Shown here piece after piece: positions 34,099-42,831 of a stretch of 64,000 nucleotides of DNA (its first letter is position 1; each line of letters opens with the position of its first letter). Made by a program: the position numbers and the translations under genes. The notes under the pieces are model-generated. The model made no database searches, was not told where the DNA came from, and saw only the letters and a program-made list of their open reading frames with translations. The DNA lies in assembly GCA_016703225.1 (NCBI GenBank), contig JADJCM010000001.1, forward strand, positions 1,860,001-1,924,000, read 5' to 3'. This DNA is from Lysobacterales bacterium. GTDB lineage: Bacteria; Pseudomonadota; Gammaproteobacteria; Xanthomonadales; Ahniellaceae.

Positions 34099-34421
34099 AG
34101 TCCGTGAAAAGAAAACTGACCCCAGCAGAAAGCAACCTCCTTGATGCACTGATCCGTCAAGGAGGCCTGTCTCTTCCAGTGTCTTGGCTTGTGGAGCTGA
34201 GAGTCGAACCAATGGACGATGGTGGCATGGGCAGCTTGAGGGTCGTTGGTCCACAGCCTGCGGCTAAGGCATGCCATCAGGTCTCCGAGATTCAATTCAA
34301 AGACGCGGATGGCGTCGATGTCATTGCGTCGCTCAACGTGGACGATAGCGGAGTGCCTTGCGAGATCGACGTCTGGAAGGTGGACTTCAGCGCTCTGATT
34401 TGCTTGCCCGAGAGTTTTTAG
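34095..34421 (+). CDS. Putative immunity protein of tip B (DUF6984-like)
   Basis: This protein has 108 residues. The start GTG overlaps the tip B stop (GTGA); another GTG lies one codon earlier. Features are RKLTPAESNLLDALI, VEPMDDGGMGSLRVV, FKDADGVDVIASLNVDDSGV and IDVWKVDFSALICLPE. This order of motifs matches, from memory, small proteins classed as DUF6984, which often lie beside polymorphic toxins. It is soluble and acidic, and probably binds and blocks the tip B domain. Confidence 0.65.
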   Translation: MKSVKRKLTPAESNLLDALIRQGGLSLPVSWLVELRVEPMDDGGMGSLRVVGPQPAAKACHQVSEIQFKDADGVDVIASLNVDDSGVPCEIDVWKVDFSALICLPESF

Positions 34422-34523
34422 GAGGACGAGAAGCCTTCATGAAGCGTCTGCGAGGCAACCAATAGGGAACGGCTGTGGAAACCAGCGAGTTCGAGGTTCT
34501 CGTGGGCGATATCGCGAAAGCGA

Positions 34524-34667
34524 CAACACGCCCTGCAGTTCGGCGAGTAGCGCGGTGCTGCTGGCCAGTTCGATGTGCTGCTGTTCGGCTGCCTCGATCA
34601 GGCGCCCCGGTACGCCGCCCCACAAGAGGCCGGACAGTGCCGTGTTGGTATCAAGAACCAGTCGCAC
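34524..34667 (-). pseudogene. Truncated PIN toxin (N-terminal 48 residues)
   Basis: The frame starts with GTG (RLVLDTNTALSGLLWGGVPG) and matches the complete PIN toxin at 29109-29522 up to LLAELQGVLS. There unrelated sequence begins at about 34523. The catalytic acidic cluster is lost, so it cannot be an active nuclease. It is the mirror image of copy 1, where the toxin is whole and the antitoxin broken. Confidence 0.85.
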
Positions 34668-34893
34668 GCCGCTGCTCGGCTCGATACGCCTTGATCTCGG
34701 CTTGGATCTCTTCCGGCGTCATCGGCTCCAGCGGTGCAGTCGCCAGCTTGGCGCGGGCGGCTTGCAGGCGTTCGATGCGTTCGGCGCACAGTCGTTGCCG
34801 CAGCAAGGATTCGATCTTCTCGGGGGTCAGCAACCCGGCGTTCGTCGCTTCCTGCGCGAGCGCATCGGGCAAGGTGATCTGTACGGTGGTCAT
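34651..34893 (-). CDS. Antitoxin partner of the PIN toxin (complete)
   Basis: This 80-residue protein has an N-terminal MTTVQITLPDALAQEATNAG strand-helix, followed by a long helical C-terminal half that would wrap the PIN toxin (RIERLQAARAKLATAPLEPM, TPEEIQAEIKAYRAEQRR). The stop overlaps the start of the truncated toxin by 17 bases, the usual coupling. Because its own toxin is broken, it may only serve against the intact toxin 5 kb to the left. Confidence 0.75.
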   Translation of the reverse strand: MTTVQITLPDALAQEATNAGLLTPEKIESLLRQRLCAERIERLQAARAKLATAPLEPMTPEEIQAEIKAYRAEQRRATGS

Positions 34894-35130
34894 GGCGTTG
34901 GCTCCGGTGATTCACGCCGCCTGCGCGTTCGTGCGGTGGATCGGTGCGACGAGCATGTTGAGCAGCACGCGTGGTCTGGAGTGCGGCAGCGCAATGTGCA
35001 CGACGGCTGCACTCTACCCGATTGGTGCCGATCGGCAGTGCGGTGTCGCGAGAACTTGCGATGGGACCGGCTGGCGATTCAGCGCGGCTCCGGATTTGGA
35101 AGCAACGTATTCCCGCACCGATCCCTCGCC
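34894..35130. other. Gap between comF and the antitoxin
   Basis: In these 237 bases I see no gene with family character. Bases from about 35085 to 35130 resemble the 29690-29727 region of the repeat units, so comF-flanking DNA was carried with the comF fragments. The promoter of the antitoxin gene should lie near 34900-34960. Confidence 0.4.
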
Positions 35131-35892
35131 TCACTCCCGCCGCGCAGCAGCGCGGGCGAGGACCCAGACGTGGACGCTGCGGGCGCCGGCGCGGAGCAGG
35201 GCGCGGGTGCATTCGTGGGCGGTGGCGGTGGTGGTGGCGACGTCGTCGAGCAGGGCGATGCGGCGGTCGCGGACGCGCTCGGGATCGGCGGCGAAGGCGT
35301 CGTGGACGTTTTGCCGGCGCGCCTTGGAATCGAGCCCGGACTGGACTTCGGTGGCGCGGGTGCGTGTCAACGCTGCGGCGTCGATGCGCAGCCGCAAGGC
35401 GGGAGCGATGCGCTTGGCCAGTTCCAGCGACTGGTTGTAGCCGCGCTCGGCGAGGCGCTTCGCGTGCAGCGGCACCGGCACCAGCAGGTCGGGGCGGTCG
35501 GCCGGGTCGCTCGCGAGGGCAGCGAGTGCGTCGCCGAGCAGGTCGGCGAGCAGTACGCCGGCGGCGAGGTCGTGGTGGAACTTGAAGCGCTGGACCAAGG
35601 CGTCGAGCGGATCGGCGTAGCGCAGCGGCGCGAGCAGGCGCTCGAACGGAGGCGGATGCTGCAGGCAGTCGCCGCAGGCGGCAGCGGGTGCCGGAAGCGG
35701 CAGCGCGCAGCGGGCGCAGGCGGATCGGTTCCAGGGCAGGTCATTCGCGCAGGCCGGGCAAAGCTCGCGACCGTTGGCGCCGGGCGCCCGGCACAGCAGG
35801 CAGCGCGGCGGCAGCACGCGCAGGCCGAGTCGGCGGAAGAACCCGTCAACCGGATTCAAACGGAATGCGTTGACAGGTGCCGGGGCGTCCAT
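35131..35892 (-). CDS. comF: ComF family phosphoribosyltransferase-like protein
   Basis: This 253-residue protein is required for natural transformation in many bacteria and works on incoming single-stranded DNA in the cytoplasm. An N-terminal zinc region has Cys pairs CLLC, CPAC, CARC and CGDC. The phosphoribosyltransferase fold has VPVPLHAKRLAERGYNQS, and the PRPP loop RRIALLDDVATTTATA near residues 205-220. The start lies 56 bases from bioB, which is divergent. The 3' end has been copied in diverged form twice into the rhs-tip units, placing this gene at the anchor side of the island. Confidence 0.92.
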   Translation of the reverse strand: MDAPAPVNAFRLNPVDGFFRRLGLRVLPPRCLLCRAPGANGRELCPACANDLPWNRSACARCALPLPAPAAACGDCLQHPPPFERLLAPLRYADPLDALVQRFKFHHDLAAGVLLADLLGDALAALASDPADRPDLLVPVPLHAKRLAERGYNQSLELAKRIAPALRLRIDAAALTRTRATEVQSGLDSKARRQNVHDAFAADPERVRDRRIALLDDVATTTATAHECTRALLRAGARSVHVWVLARAAARRE

Positions 35893-35948
35893 AGACTGCG
35901 CGCACTGTAGCGCGGCCCTTCCGCGCCTTGGCGGACAAGGAGACGGTG

Positions 35949-37004
35949 ATGGAACAGGGTGGCGGATGCGGTGGTGGTTGCGGCTGTGCGTGTGCGTCCG
36001 CAGAGGGCGGGTCGCGGATCGCGGACGATGGCTTGTGCCATGACTGGACCCAGGCCGAGGTCGAGGCGCTGTTCGCGTTGCCGTTCAATGACCTGATGCA
36101 TGCCGCGCAGTCGCTGCATCGCGAGTTCCACGACGCCAACGCGGTGCAGGTGTCGACCCTGCTCTCGATCAAAACCGGCGCCTGCCCCGAGGACTGCGCC
36201 TACTGCCCGCAGAGCGCGCGCCACGACACCGGGCTCAAGGCCGAGAAGCTGATGGCGCTCGACGAGGTGCTGGCGAAGGCGCAGCAGGCCAAGGCCGCCG
36301 GCGCCTCGCGCTTCTGCATGGGCGCCGCCTGGCGCTCGCCCAGGGACCGCGATTTGGCCGAGGTGAACGCGATGGTCGGGGCGATCAAGGCGCTCGGTCT
36401 GGAGACCTGCGCCACGCTCGGCATGCTCACGCGCGCGCAGGCGCAGTCGCTGAAGGACGCCGGCCTCGACTACTACAACCACAACCTCGACACCTCGCCC
36501 GAGTTCTACGGCGAGATCATCAGCACGCGCTGCTACCAGGACCGCCTCGACACCCTGGCGCATGTGCGCGAGGTCGGCATGAAGACCTGCTGTGGCGGCA
36601 TCGTCGGCATGGGCGAAACCCGCTCCGACCGCGCCAGCTTCATCCGCGCGCTGGCCAACCTGCCGCAGCATCCGGATTCGGTGCCGATCAACCGACTGGT
36701 GCGCGTCGCCGGCACGCCGCTCGCCGACGAGCGCGACCTCGACGCCTTCGAGTTCGTGCGCACCATCGCGGTGGCGCGCATCACCATGCCGGCCTCGATG
36801 GTGCGGCTCTCCGCCGGGCGCGAATCGATGAGCGAGGAACTGCAGGCACTGTGCTTCCTCGCCGGCGCCAACTCGATTTTCCACGGCGACAAGCTGCTGA
36901 CCACCGGCAACGCCGACACCGAGTCCGATCGCGCGCTGTTCGCCAAGCTCGGACTCAAGCCGCTGGTGGCCGCCGCAGATTCCGACTGCGCGCAGGCCGC
37001 TTGA
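35949..37004 (+). CDS. bioB: Biotin synthase
   Basis: This 351-residue radical-SAM enzyme inserts sulfur into dethiobiotin in the last step of biotin synthesis. The SAM cluster cysteines are C79, C83 and C86 in [13 protein letters not shown]; the other conserved motifs are YYNHNLDTS and FIRALANLP. The AAGGAG ribosome site fixes the start at 35949. The N-terminus is odd: [14 protein letters not shown] holds four cysteines (C7, C11, C13, C15) that most BioB proteins lack. bioF follows with a TTG start overlapping the stop. Confidence 0.95.
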   Translation: MEQGGGCGGGCGCACASAEGGSRIADDGLCHDWTQAEVEALFALPFNDLMHAAQSLHREFHDANAVQVSTLLSIKTGACPEDCAYCPQSARHDTGLKAEKLMALDEVLAKAQQAKAAGASRFCMGAAWRSPRDRDLAEVNAMVGAIKALGLETCATLGMLTRAQAQSLKDAGLDYYNHNLDTSPEFYGEIISTRCYQDRLDTLAHVREVGMKTCCGGIVGMGETRSDRASFIRALANLPQHPDSVPINRLVRVAGTPLADERDLDAFEFVRTIAVARITMPASMVRLSAGRESMSEELQALCFLAGANSIFHGDKLLTTGNADTESDRALFAKLGLKPLVAAADSDCAQAA

Positions 37005-38176
37005 GCGAAGCCGCGACCATCGCAACGCGGGCCGCGGCGCGACTGGCCGAGCGCGAAACCGCCGGCCTGCGCCGGGGGCTACGCGAAGTCGAGTACGCCG
37101 ATGGTGTGCGCTTGCGCGTCGCTGGACGCGAGTTGCGCTCGTTCGCGAGCAACGACTATCTCGGGCTGGCGCAACATCCCGAAGTGATCGCCGCGATGCA
37201 GGATGCGGCGGATCGCTGGGGCGTCGGCAGCACCGCGGCGCACCTGCTCGGCGGCCATCGCGGCCCGCATGCGCAGCTCGAACGCACGGTCGCAGACTGG
37301 CTCGGTTACGAGTCGGCGCTGCTGTTTTCGACCGGCTACCTGGCCAACCTCGGCGTCATCGCCGGGCTGCAGGAGCGCGGCGACACCTGCGTCCAGGACA
37401 AGCTCAACCACGCCAGCCTGATCGACGCCGCGCGCCTCGCCGGCTGCGAACTGCGCCGCTATCCGCATGGCGATGCCGAGGCTGCCGCGCGCCAGCTGCA
37501 AGCCGCGGGCGCGGCACCGAAACTGCTCGCCAGCGATGGCGTGTTCTCGATGGACGGCGACCTGGCGCCGTTGCCGCAGCTAGCCGTCGTTGCGCGCACC
37601 CACGCTGCACTGCTGTACGTCGATGACGCGCACGGCTTCGGCGTGCTCGGGCCGGACGGGCAGGGCAGCCCGGAGCAGCTCGGCCTCGGCGCCAACGACG
37701 TGCCCTTGCGCATGGTCACGCTCGGCAAGGCGGTCGGCTGTGGCGGCGCGCTGGTGCTCGGTTCGCGCGCGCTGATCGAGGCCTTGCTGCAGTTCGCGCG
37801 GCCGTTCGTCTACAGCACCGCGATGCCGCCGGCGGTTGCGGCGGCGGCCTCGGCGGCGATCGCGATCATCCGCCGCGAGCCGCAGCGGCGCGCACACCTG
37901 CAGGACTTGATCGCGCGCTATCGCACCGGCGTGGCGCAGATCGGCGGCGTGCTGATGGATTCCTCGACGCCGATCCAGCCGCTGCTGCTCGGCGATGCCG
38001 CGAATGCCTCAGCGCTGGCGCAGGCGTTGTGGCAACAGGGGTTGTACGTGCCGGCGATCCGCCCGCCGACCGTGCCCGCGGGCAGCGCGCGCCTGCGCGT
38101 CACGCTGTCGGCGGCGCACACCGCGCAGGACGTCGATCGTCTGCTCGACGCACTCGATCGGGCGCGCCCTGCATGA
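37001..38176 (+). CDS. bioF: 8-amino-7-oxononanoate synthase
   Basis: This 391-residue PLP enzyme condenses pimeloyl-ACP with alanine. The PLP lysine is K243 in [14 protein letters not shown]. Other motifs are [24 protein letters not shown] and [14 protein letters not shown]. The TTG at 37001 overlaps the bioB stop (TTGA) and gives the usual family length; no ATG in frame lies nearby. The ACT-domain gene follows with an ATGA overlap. Confidence 0.93.
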   Translation: MSEAATIATRAAARLAERETAGLRRGLREVEYADGVRLRVAGRELRSFASNDYLGLAQHPEVIAAMQDAADRWGVGSTAAHLLGGHRGPHAQLERTVADWLGYESALLFSTGYLANLGVIAGLQERGDTCVQDKLNHASLIDAARLAGCELRRYPHGDAEAAARQLQAAGAAPKLLASDGVFSMDGDLAPLPQLAVVARTHAALLYVDDAHGFGVLGPDGQGSPEQLGLGANDVPLRMVTLGKAVGCGGALVLGSRALIEALLQFARPFVYSTAMPPAVAAAASAAIAIIRREPQRRAHLQDLIARYRTGVAQIGGVLMDSSTPIQPLLLGDAANASALAQALWQQGLYVPAIRPPTVPAGSARLRVTLSAAHTAQDVDRLLDALDRARPA

Positions 38177-38562
38177 GCGGCGAGACCCAGCTCACCATCC
38201 TGTTGCGCACCTTGTCGCCCGAGCGCCGGCCGGGTGAATACGTCTTCGCCACGGCACCGACGCTGCCCGCCGGTATCGATGCGGTGATGACGTTCCGGGA
38301 GCGCGAGGGCTGGACGCTGGTGTCGACGCGTGAGGCCGCCGAGGCGGCGGGCATCGACTTCGCCTTTCCCTGCGCATGGCTGACCTTGCGCGTGCATTCC
38401 TCGCTGCAGGCGGTTGGCCTGACCGCCGCGGTCGCCAACGCACTGGCGGATGCCGGCATCGCCTGCAACGCCGTGGCGGCGTACCATCACGATCACTTGT
38501 TCGTACCGCTGGACCGCGCCGACGAGGCGATCGAGATCCTGCGGCGACTGTCGCGGAGTTGA
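38173..38562 (+). CDS. ACT-domain protein within the biotin operon
   Basis: This 129-residue protein is made of two ACT-like modules (COG3602 type). The first begins LTILLRTLSPERRPGEYVFA and the second reads LQAVGLTAAVANALADAGIA, ending in HDHLFVPLDRADEAIEILRR. ACT modules bind amino acids and regulate enzymes. It is coupled to bioF by ATGA and lies three bases before bioH, so it is expressed with biotin genes. No role in biotin synthesis is known to me. A regulatory or amino-acid-sensing role is a guess. Confidence 0.8.
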   Translation: MSGETQLTILLRTLSPERRPGEYVFATAPTLPAGIDAVMTFREREGWTLVSTREAAEAAGIDFAFPCAWLTLRVHSSLQAVGLTAAVANALADAGIACNAVAAYHHDHLFVPLDRADEAIEILRRLSRS

Positions 38563-38565
38563 GCC

Positions 38566-39348
38566 ATGCACATCGACGTTCACGGTTCGGGCGGAGACAT
38601 TCCAGTCGTGCTGATCCACGGCTGGGCCATGCACGGCGGCGTGATGGCGCCGTTGGCCGAGGCGCTGGTGCGCATCCCGCGCGTGCGCGTGCATGTGGTT
38701 GACCTGCCCGGGCATGGCTACAGCCGCGCCGGCGAGGAGGGATTCGACGTTGCCGATTGCGTCGAGCGCCTGTCGAAGCTGGTGCCTCCGCAATCGATCT
38801 GGATCGGCTGGTCGCTTGGCGGGCTGGTCGCGCTGCGTGCCTCGCTGACCTTGTCGGCGCAAGTCGCCGGGCTTGGCATGATCTGCGCCTCGCCCTGCTT
38901 CGTGCAGCACGGTGCCTGGGAGCACGGTGTGCCGCTGTCGGTGCTGCAGCAGTTCGGCAGCGACCTCGCCAGCGACTACCGTGGCACCATCGATCGCTTC
39001 CTGGCGCTGGAGGCGCAGGGCGACGACAACGCCCTGGCCTGCTTGCGTGAGCTGCGTATGCATGTGTTCGACCGCGGCGAGCCGAGCGCGGCGGTGCTGG
39101 AGATGGGTCTGTACGCGCTCGAGCACAGCGATTACAGCGAGCAACTTTCGCAACTCACCTGTCCGAGTGTGTGGGTGCCCGGCGGTCGCGACCGACTGGT
39201 GCCATGGCGGGCGATGGAGTGGGCCGCCGAACGTGCCCGCGGGCGCTACCACCTGATCGAGGGTGCGGCGCATGCGCCGTTCATCACCCACCTGGCTGAA
39301 CTCACCGTGCAGATGAAGATCCTGGTGCGCGAGGTTCACGGCGAATGA
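38566..39348 (+). CDS. bioH: Pimeloyl-ACP methyl ester carboxylesterase
   Basis: This 260-residue alpha/beta hydrolase removes the methyl group from pimeloyl-ACP methyl ester, ending the BioC-BioH stage. The nucleophile serine is in IGWSLGGLVALRA (about residue 83), the acid is in PGGRDRLVPW, and the histidine is in EGAAHAPFITH. HGWAMHGGVM is the oxyanion region. It lies between bioF/ACT and bioC with minimal spacing and overlaps bioC by ATGA. Confidence 0.92.
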   Translation: MHIDVHGSGGDIPVVLIHGWAMHGGVMAPLAEALVRIPRVRVHVVDLPGHGYSRAGEEGFDVADCVERLSKLVPPQSIWIGWSLGGLVALRASLTLSAQVAGLGMICASPCFVQHGAWEHGVPLSVLQQFGSDLASDYRGTIDRFLALEAQGDDNALACLRELRMHVFDRGEPSAAVLEMGLYALEHSDYSEQLSQLTCPSVWVPGGRDRLVPWRAMEWAAERARGRYHLIEGAAHAPFITHLAELTVQMKILVREVHGE

Positions 39349-40226
39349 GTCTGGATGTCGGGCGCGTACGCCGCGCGTTCGCGCGTGCGGCCGGTGCCTA
39401 CGACGCGCTCGCGCAGCTGCAGCACCAGGTCGAGGCGCAACTGCTGGAGCGACTGGATCTGGTCAAGGACGCACCCGCGCGCATCCTTGATGTCGGCGCC
39501 GGGCCGGGGCGCGCCAGCGCCGCGATGCGCAAACGTTTTCCGCAGGTGGAAGTGATCGCGCTCGATCTCGCCTTGCCGATGCTGCGCGAAGCGAAGTCGC
39601 GCGCCGGCTGGTGGAAACCGTTCCGGCGCGTCTGCGGCGACGCGCGCGCCTTGCCGATCGCCGACCAGAGCATCGACCTGCTGTTCTCGAACCTGTGCCT
39701 GCAGTGGTGCGAGGACCTGGAGCTGGTGTTCGACGAGTTCCGTCGCGTGCTGCGCCCGGGTGGCTGGCTGCTGTTCACCACCTTCGGCCCGGACACGCTG
39801 ACCGAATTGCGCCAGAGCTGGGCTGCGGTCGACGGCGGGCCGCACGTCCATGTGTTTCTGGACCTGCACGATGTCGGCGATCGCCTGATCGGTGCCGGCT
39901 TTCGCGATCCGATGCTGGATGTCGAGCACTACCAGTTGCGTTACTCCGAGCCGAAGCTGCTGATGCGCGAACTGAAGGGCATCGGCGCCGGCAACGCCGA
40001 CGCCGCGCGCGCGCGCGGCCTGACCGGCAAGCGCAAGCTCGCGGCCATGCTCGCCGCCTACGAGCACTTCCGCGGCGACGACGGCCGCTACCCGGCCAGC
40101 TACGAAGTCGTGTTCGCGCAAGCGATCGCCCCCGACGCCTCGCAGCCGCGCCGCCGTGGTGGTACCGACATCGCCAGCGTCTCCCTCGACAGCCTGCGCG
40201 CGCAATTGCAGTCGCGCAGGCGTTGA
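39345..40226 (+). CDS. bioC: Malonyl-ACP O-methyltransferase
   Basis: This 293-residue SAM-dependent methyltransferase masks malonyl-ACP so that fatty-acid synthesis can build pimeloyl-ACP. Motif I is ILDVGAGPGRASAAM, followed by VEVIALDLALPML and FSNLCLQWCEDLELVF, with LRPGGWLLFTTFG later. The N-terminal VRRAFARAAGAYDALAQLQ is typical of BioC. It is the last gene of the biotin operon; bioA and bioD are not present in this window. Confidence 0.93.
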   Translation: MSLDVGRVRRAFARAAGAYDALAQLQHQVEAQLLERLDLVKDAPARILDVGAGPGRASAAMRKRFPQVEVIALDLALPMLREAKSRAGWWKPFRRVCGDARALPIADQSIDLLFSNLCLQWCEDLELVFDEFRRVLRPGGWLLFTTFGPDTLTELRQSWAAVDGGPHVHVFLDLHDVGDRLIGAGFRDPMLDVEHYQLRYSEPKLLMRELKGIGAGNADAARARGLTGKRKLAAMLAAYEHFRGDDGRYPASYEVVFAQAIAPDASQPRRRGGTDIASVSLDSLRAQLQSRRR

Positions 40227-40283
40227 CGGGCGCGGCTTGAAGGCCTCCCGCTAAACTGTGCCCAGGATGCCCGGAGCGAGTGC

Positions 40284-41543
40284 ATGGCGACGATGATGGA
40301 GTGGATCGGCAGCGGCCTGTTCGCGCTGGCGGTGCTGCACACGTTCTCGACCAAGTTCTTCGATCACCTGTCGCACATGCGGCCGCAGCATGCCGGCGTG
40401 TTCCACCTGCTTGGCGAGGTCGAGGTGGTGTTCGGGCTGTGGGCGATGGTGTTGTTTGGCGTGTTCGTGGCCCTACAGGGCAAGCCGGCAGCGCTGCAGT
40501 ATGTCGAAGGGCTGAACTTCACCGAGCCGCTGTTCGTGTTCGCGATCATGGTCGTGGCCGCGAGTCGTGCCGTACTGCAGGTGTCGCGGACGCTGGTGTC
40601 GATGGTGGCGCGGGTGCTGCCGATGCCGCGCGCGACCGCGTACTTCAGCGTCACCCTGAGCCTGGTGCCACTGCTCGGTTCGCTGATCACCGAGCCGGCG
40701 GCGATGACGCTGGCGGCACTGATCCTGCGCGATGGTTATTACTCGCAGGCGATCAGTTCGCGCTTGAAGTACGCCGCGCTCGGGGTGCTGTTCGTGAACA
40801 TCTCGATCGGCGGCGTGCTGACGCCCTACGCCGCGCCGCCGGTGCTCATGGTGGCGGGCACCTGGGGTTGGGACGTCGGCTTCATGCTCAGCCATTTCGG
40901 CTGGCGGGCGGTGATCGCGGTGCTGTTCAACGCGTTGCTGCTGACCTGGCTGTTCCGGCGCGAACTCGGCGTGCTGGCGGTGCGCGAGGAGTCGCCGGCG
41001 CGCGCGCGCGTGCCGGGCATCATCGGTTTCTGGCATCTGGCCTTGCTCGCCGGCGTAGTCGTGTTCGCGCACGAGCCGCCGGTGTTCATGGGCATGCTGC
41101 TGCTGTTCCTGGCGCTGGTCGAGGCCTATCCGCAGCATCAGGACAAGCTGCTGCTGCGCGAGGCTTTGCTGGTCGCGTTCTTCCTCGCCGGGCTGGTGGT
41201 GCTCGGTGGCCTGCAGCGCTGGTGGCTGGCGCCGCTGCTCACGCAGATGAGTCCTGATCAGGTGTACTTCGGTGCGACCGCGCTGACCGCGATCACCGAC
41301 AATGCCGCGCTGACTTATCTCGGTTCGCTGGTCGAGGGCCTCAGCGACGAGTTCAAGTACGCGCTGGTCGCGGGTGCGGTGACCGGCGGTGGCCTGACCG
41401 TGATCGCGAACGCACCGAACCCGGCCGGCTTCTCGATCCTGCGCACCTGTTTCGACGAGGAGTCGATCAGCCCGATCGGGCTGCTGCGCGCGGCGTTGTT
41501 GCCGACGGCGGTGGCGATCGTGTGTTTCTGGTTCCTGCCTTGA
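40284..41543 (+). CDS. Putative Na+/H+ antiporter
   Basis: This 419-residue inner-membrane protein has about eleven predicted helices. It resembles the uncharacterised Na_H_antiport_3 group (PF07399 by memory). Likely transport motifs are LITEPAAMTLAALILRDGYY, the broken-helix IGGVLTPYAAPPVLMVA, and ATALTAITDNAALTYLGSL near the end, where pairs of Asp/Asn in discontinuous helices could bind the ion. It stands alone 57 bases after bioC and is transcribed in the same direction. The ion is inferred, not shown. Confidence 0.75.
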   Translation: MATMMEWIGSGLFALAVLHTFSTKFFDHLSHMRPQHAGVFHLLGEVEVVFGLWAMVLFGVFVALQGKPAALQYVEGLNFTEPLFVFAIMVVAASRAVLQVSRTLVSMVARVLPMPRATAYFSVTLSLVPLLGSLITEPAAMTLAALILRDGYYSQAISSRLKYAALGVLFVNISIGGVLTPYAAPPVLMVAGTWGWDVGFMLSHFGWRAVIAVLFNALLLTWLFRRELGVLAVREESPARARVPGIIGFWHLALLAGVVVFAHEPPVFMGMLLLFLALVEAYPQHQDKLLLREALLVAFFLAGLVVLGGLQRWWLAPLLTQMSPDQVYFGATALTAITDNAALTYLGSLVEGLSDEFKYALVAGAVTGGGLTVIANAPNPAGFSILRTCFDEESISPIGLLRAALLPTAVAIVCFWFLP

Positions 41544-41552
41544 GGAAACCCG

Positions 41553-41680
41553 CTCTTGTGGGTGCGGCTCTTGTGGGTGCGCATTGGCCAAGAGCGTGCG
41601 ATTGAAATCACACCTACGGAAAGGCAGCGGCGCACCCCCGTGAAGGAGCCCGCTCTTGTGGGTGCGAATTCATTCGCACG
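41553..41680. repeat. CTCTTGTGGGTGCG repeats between convergent genes
   Basis: Three copies of CTCTTGTGGGTGCG (41553-41566, 41568-41581 and 41653-41666) lie between the convergent antiporter and HD-protein genes. The last copy continues as AATTCATTCGCACGCTCTTG, forming a REP-like inverted repeat (GTGCGAATTCATTCGCAC). Such elements often lie between convergent 3' ends. Confidence 0.75.
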
Positions 41681-41691
41681 CTCTTGACGTG

Positions 41692-42756
41692 CTACTGCAG
41701 GTCCCAGGCGACGCGTTGTTGGGCGCGCAGGACGTCGGCGCCGCTGAAGCTGTCGGGCGCGCGATCGCCGAACTCTGCGCGCAGGCGCAGCGACATTTCG
41801 CGCACCTTGTCGGCGTTCGCGGCCTTTCCGGCGGCGTATACGCGTTCTCCGAGCGGCGAGCAGAAGCGGTGCAGCTCGAAGAAGTAGCGCTCCTGGCCGC
41901 CGGTAACGAAGCCGAGCATCGGCACGCCCGAAGCGACCGAGTCGAGCGAACGGCCGGCGCGCATCTCGCGCTCGCCGGCGAGGCGTGCCGAGCTGTCGCA
42001 CAGTTCGACGAAGCTCTCGCCGACGTTGGCGGTGTCGAGGTCGGAGGCGAGCAGTGCCAGTTCCAGCGCGCGCTCAACCTCGGGGTCGTCGCGCCAGCCC
42101 GGGTTGCTGCGCTCCATCTCGTGCGCCAGCAGCGGCGCCAGCGGGCCGCCAGCGTGGATCACCTCGGCGGTGTTGTAGGCGCGGCGGTCGATCGGCTGCG
42201 GGCGCGCGTCGAAGGTGCTGCCGGCGATCATCACTTCCAGCGCCAGGTACAGGGCGCGGTCGTGGCGGCGGTCGAAGCCGCAGCGGTCGAGGATGCGCTG
42301 GGTCTCGGCGATGCTGGCGGCCTCGTTGCTGCCGATCGGATGGCCGGTATCGATGACCTCGCGCTGGCGCAGGTCGTGGCAACTCGCGAACAGGCTGAGC
42401 GCAATCCAGTCCATGCCGGCCAGCGTGTGCGGCCCGGCCTCGCGCATGACGCGGCCGATGCGGCGGTCGAGGATCTCGAGCGCGTGCATCTCGTTGTGAT
42501 AGTCGTGGTAATCGCTGCCGAAGCGACCATGGCGCACGGCGAAGCGCACCAGGCTCAGTGCCAGCGCGCGCTCGGCGCGGTCCCAGGCCTGGGCGATGGC
42601 GGCGCCGAAGTTCTCCGCAAGCACGGCGCGGCGCTGTGCGAACAGGGCGATGACGTCGGGACGGCGTTCGCCGATCAGGCGCAGGGCCTCGTCGGGATCC
42701 TGCAGGCGGATCTCGATGGCGTCGGCGGGAAATCTGTCCAGCAAACCTTCGATCAC
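41692..42756 (-). CDS. HD-domain phosphohydrolase-like protein
   Basis: This 354-residue cytoplasmic protein has metal-binding motifs spaced as in HD/PDEase hydrolases: DYHNEMHALEIL (about residues 85-97), FASCHDLRQRE (about 125), the following IDTGHPIGSNEAAS, and SDLDTANVGESFVEL later. The HNxxHA...HD...SNE pattern resembles class I cyclic-nucleotide phosphodiesterases, yet sequence around it is different, so the substrate is open. It lies in its own unit before radC on the minus strand. Confidence 0.75.
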   Translation of the reverse strand: MIEGLLDRFPADAIEIRLQDPDEALRLIGERRPDVIALFAQRRAVLAENFGAAIAQAWDRAERALALSLVRFAVRHGRFGSDYHDYHNEMHALEILDRRIGRVMREAGPHTLAGMDWIALSLFASCHDLRQREVIDTGHPIGSNEAASIAETQRILDRCGFDRRHDRALYLALEVMIAGSTFDARPQPIDRRAYNTAEVIHAGGPLAPLLAHEMERSNPGWRDDPEVERALELALLASDLDTANVGESFVELCDSSARLAGEREMRAGRSLDSVASGVPMLGFVTGGQERYFFELHRFCSPLGERVYAAGKAANADKVREMSLRLRAEFGDRAPDSFSGADVLRAQQRVAWDLQ

Positions 42757-42831
42757 GGCCTCGGGCGCGCGCCCCTCCCAACCTGTCCGGTGAGTATAGG
42801 CGCCGCTGTGCGCGCCGCGGTAGGGGCGCGG

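Noticed and set aside
19197..34421. T6SS or prophage region
   Set aside because: No PAAR, VgrG, capsid, tail or integrase genes are present, and the rhs gene has a Sec signal peptide.
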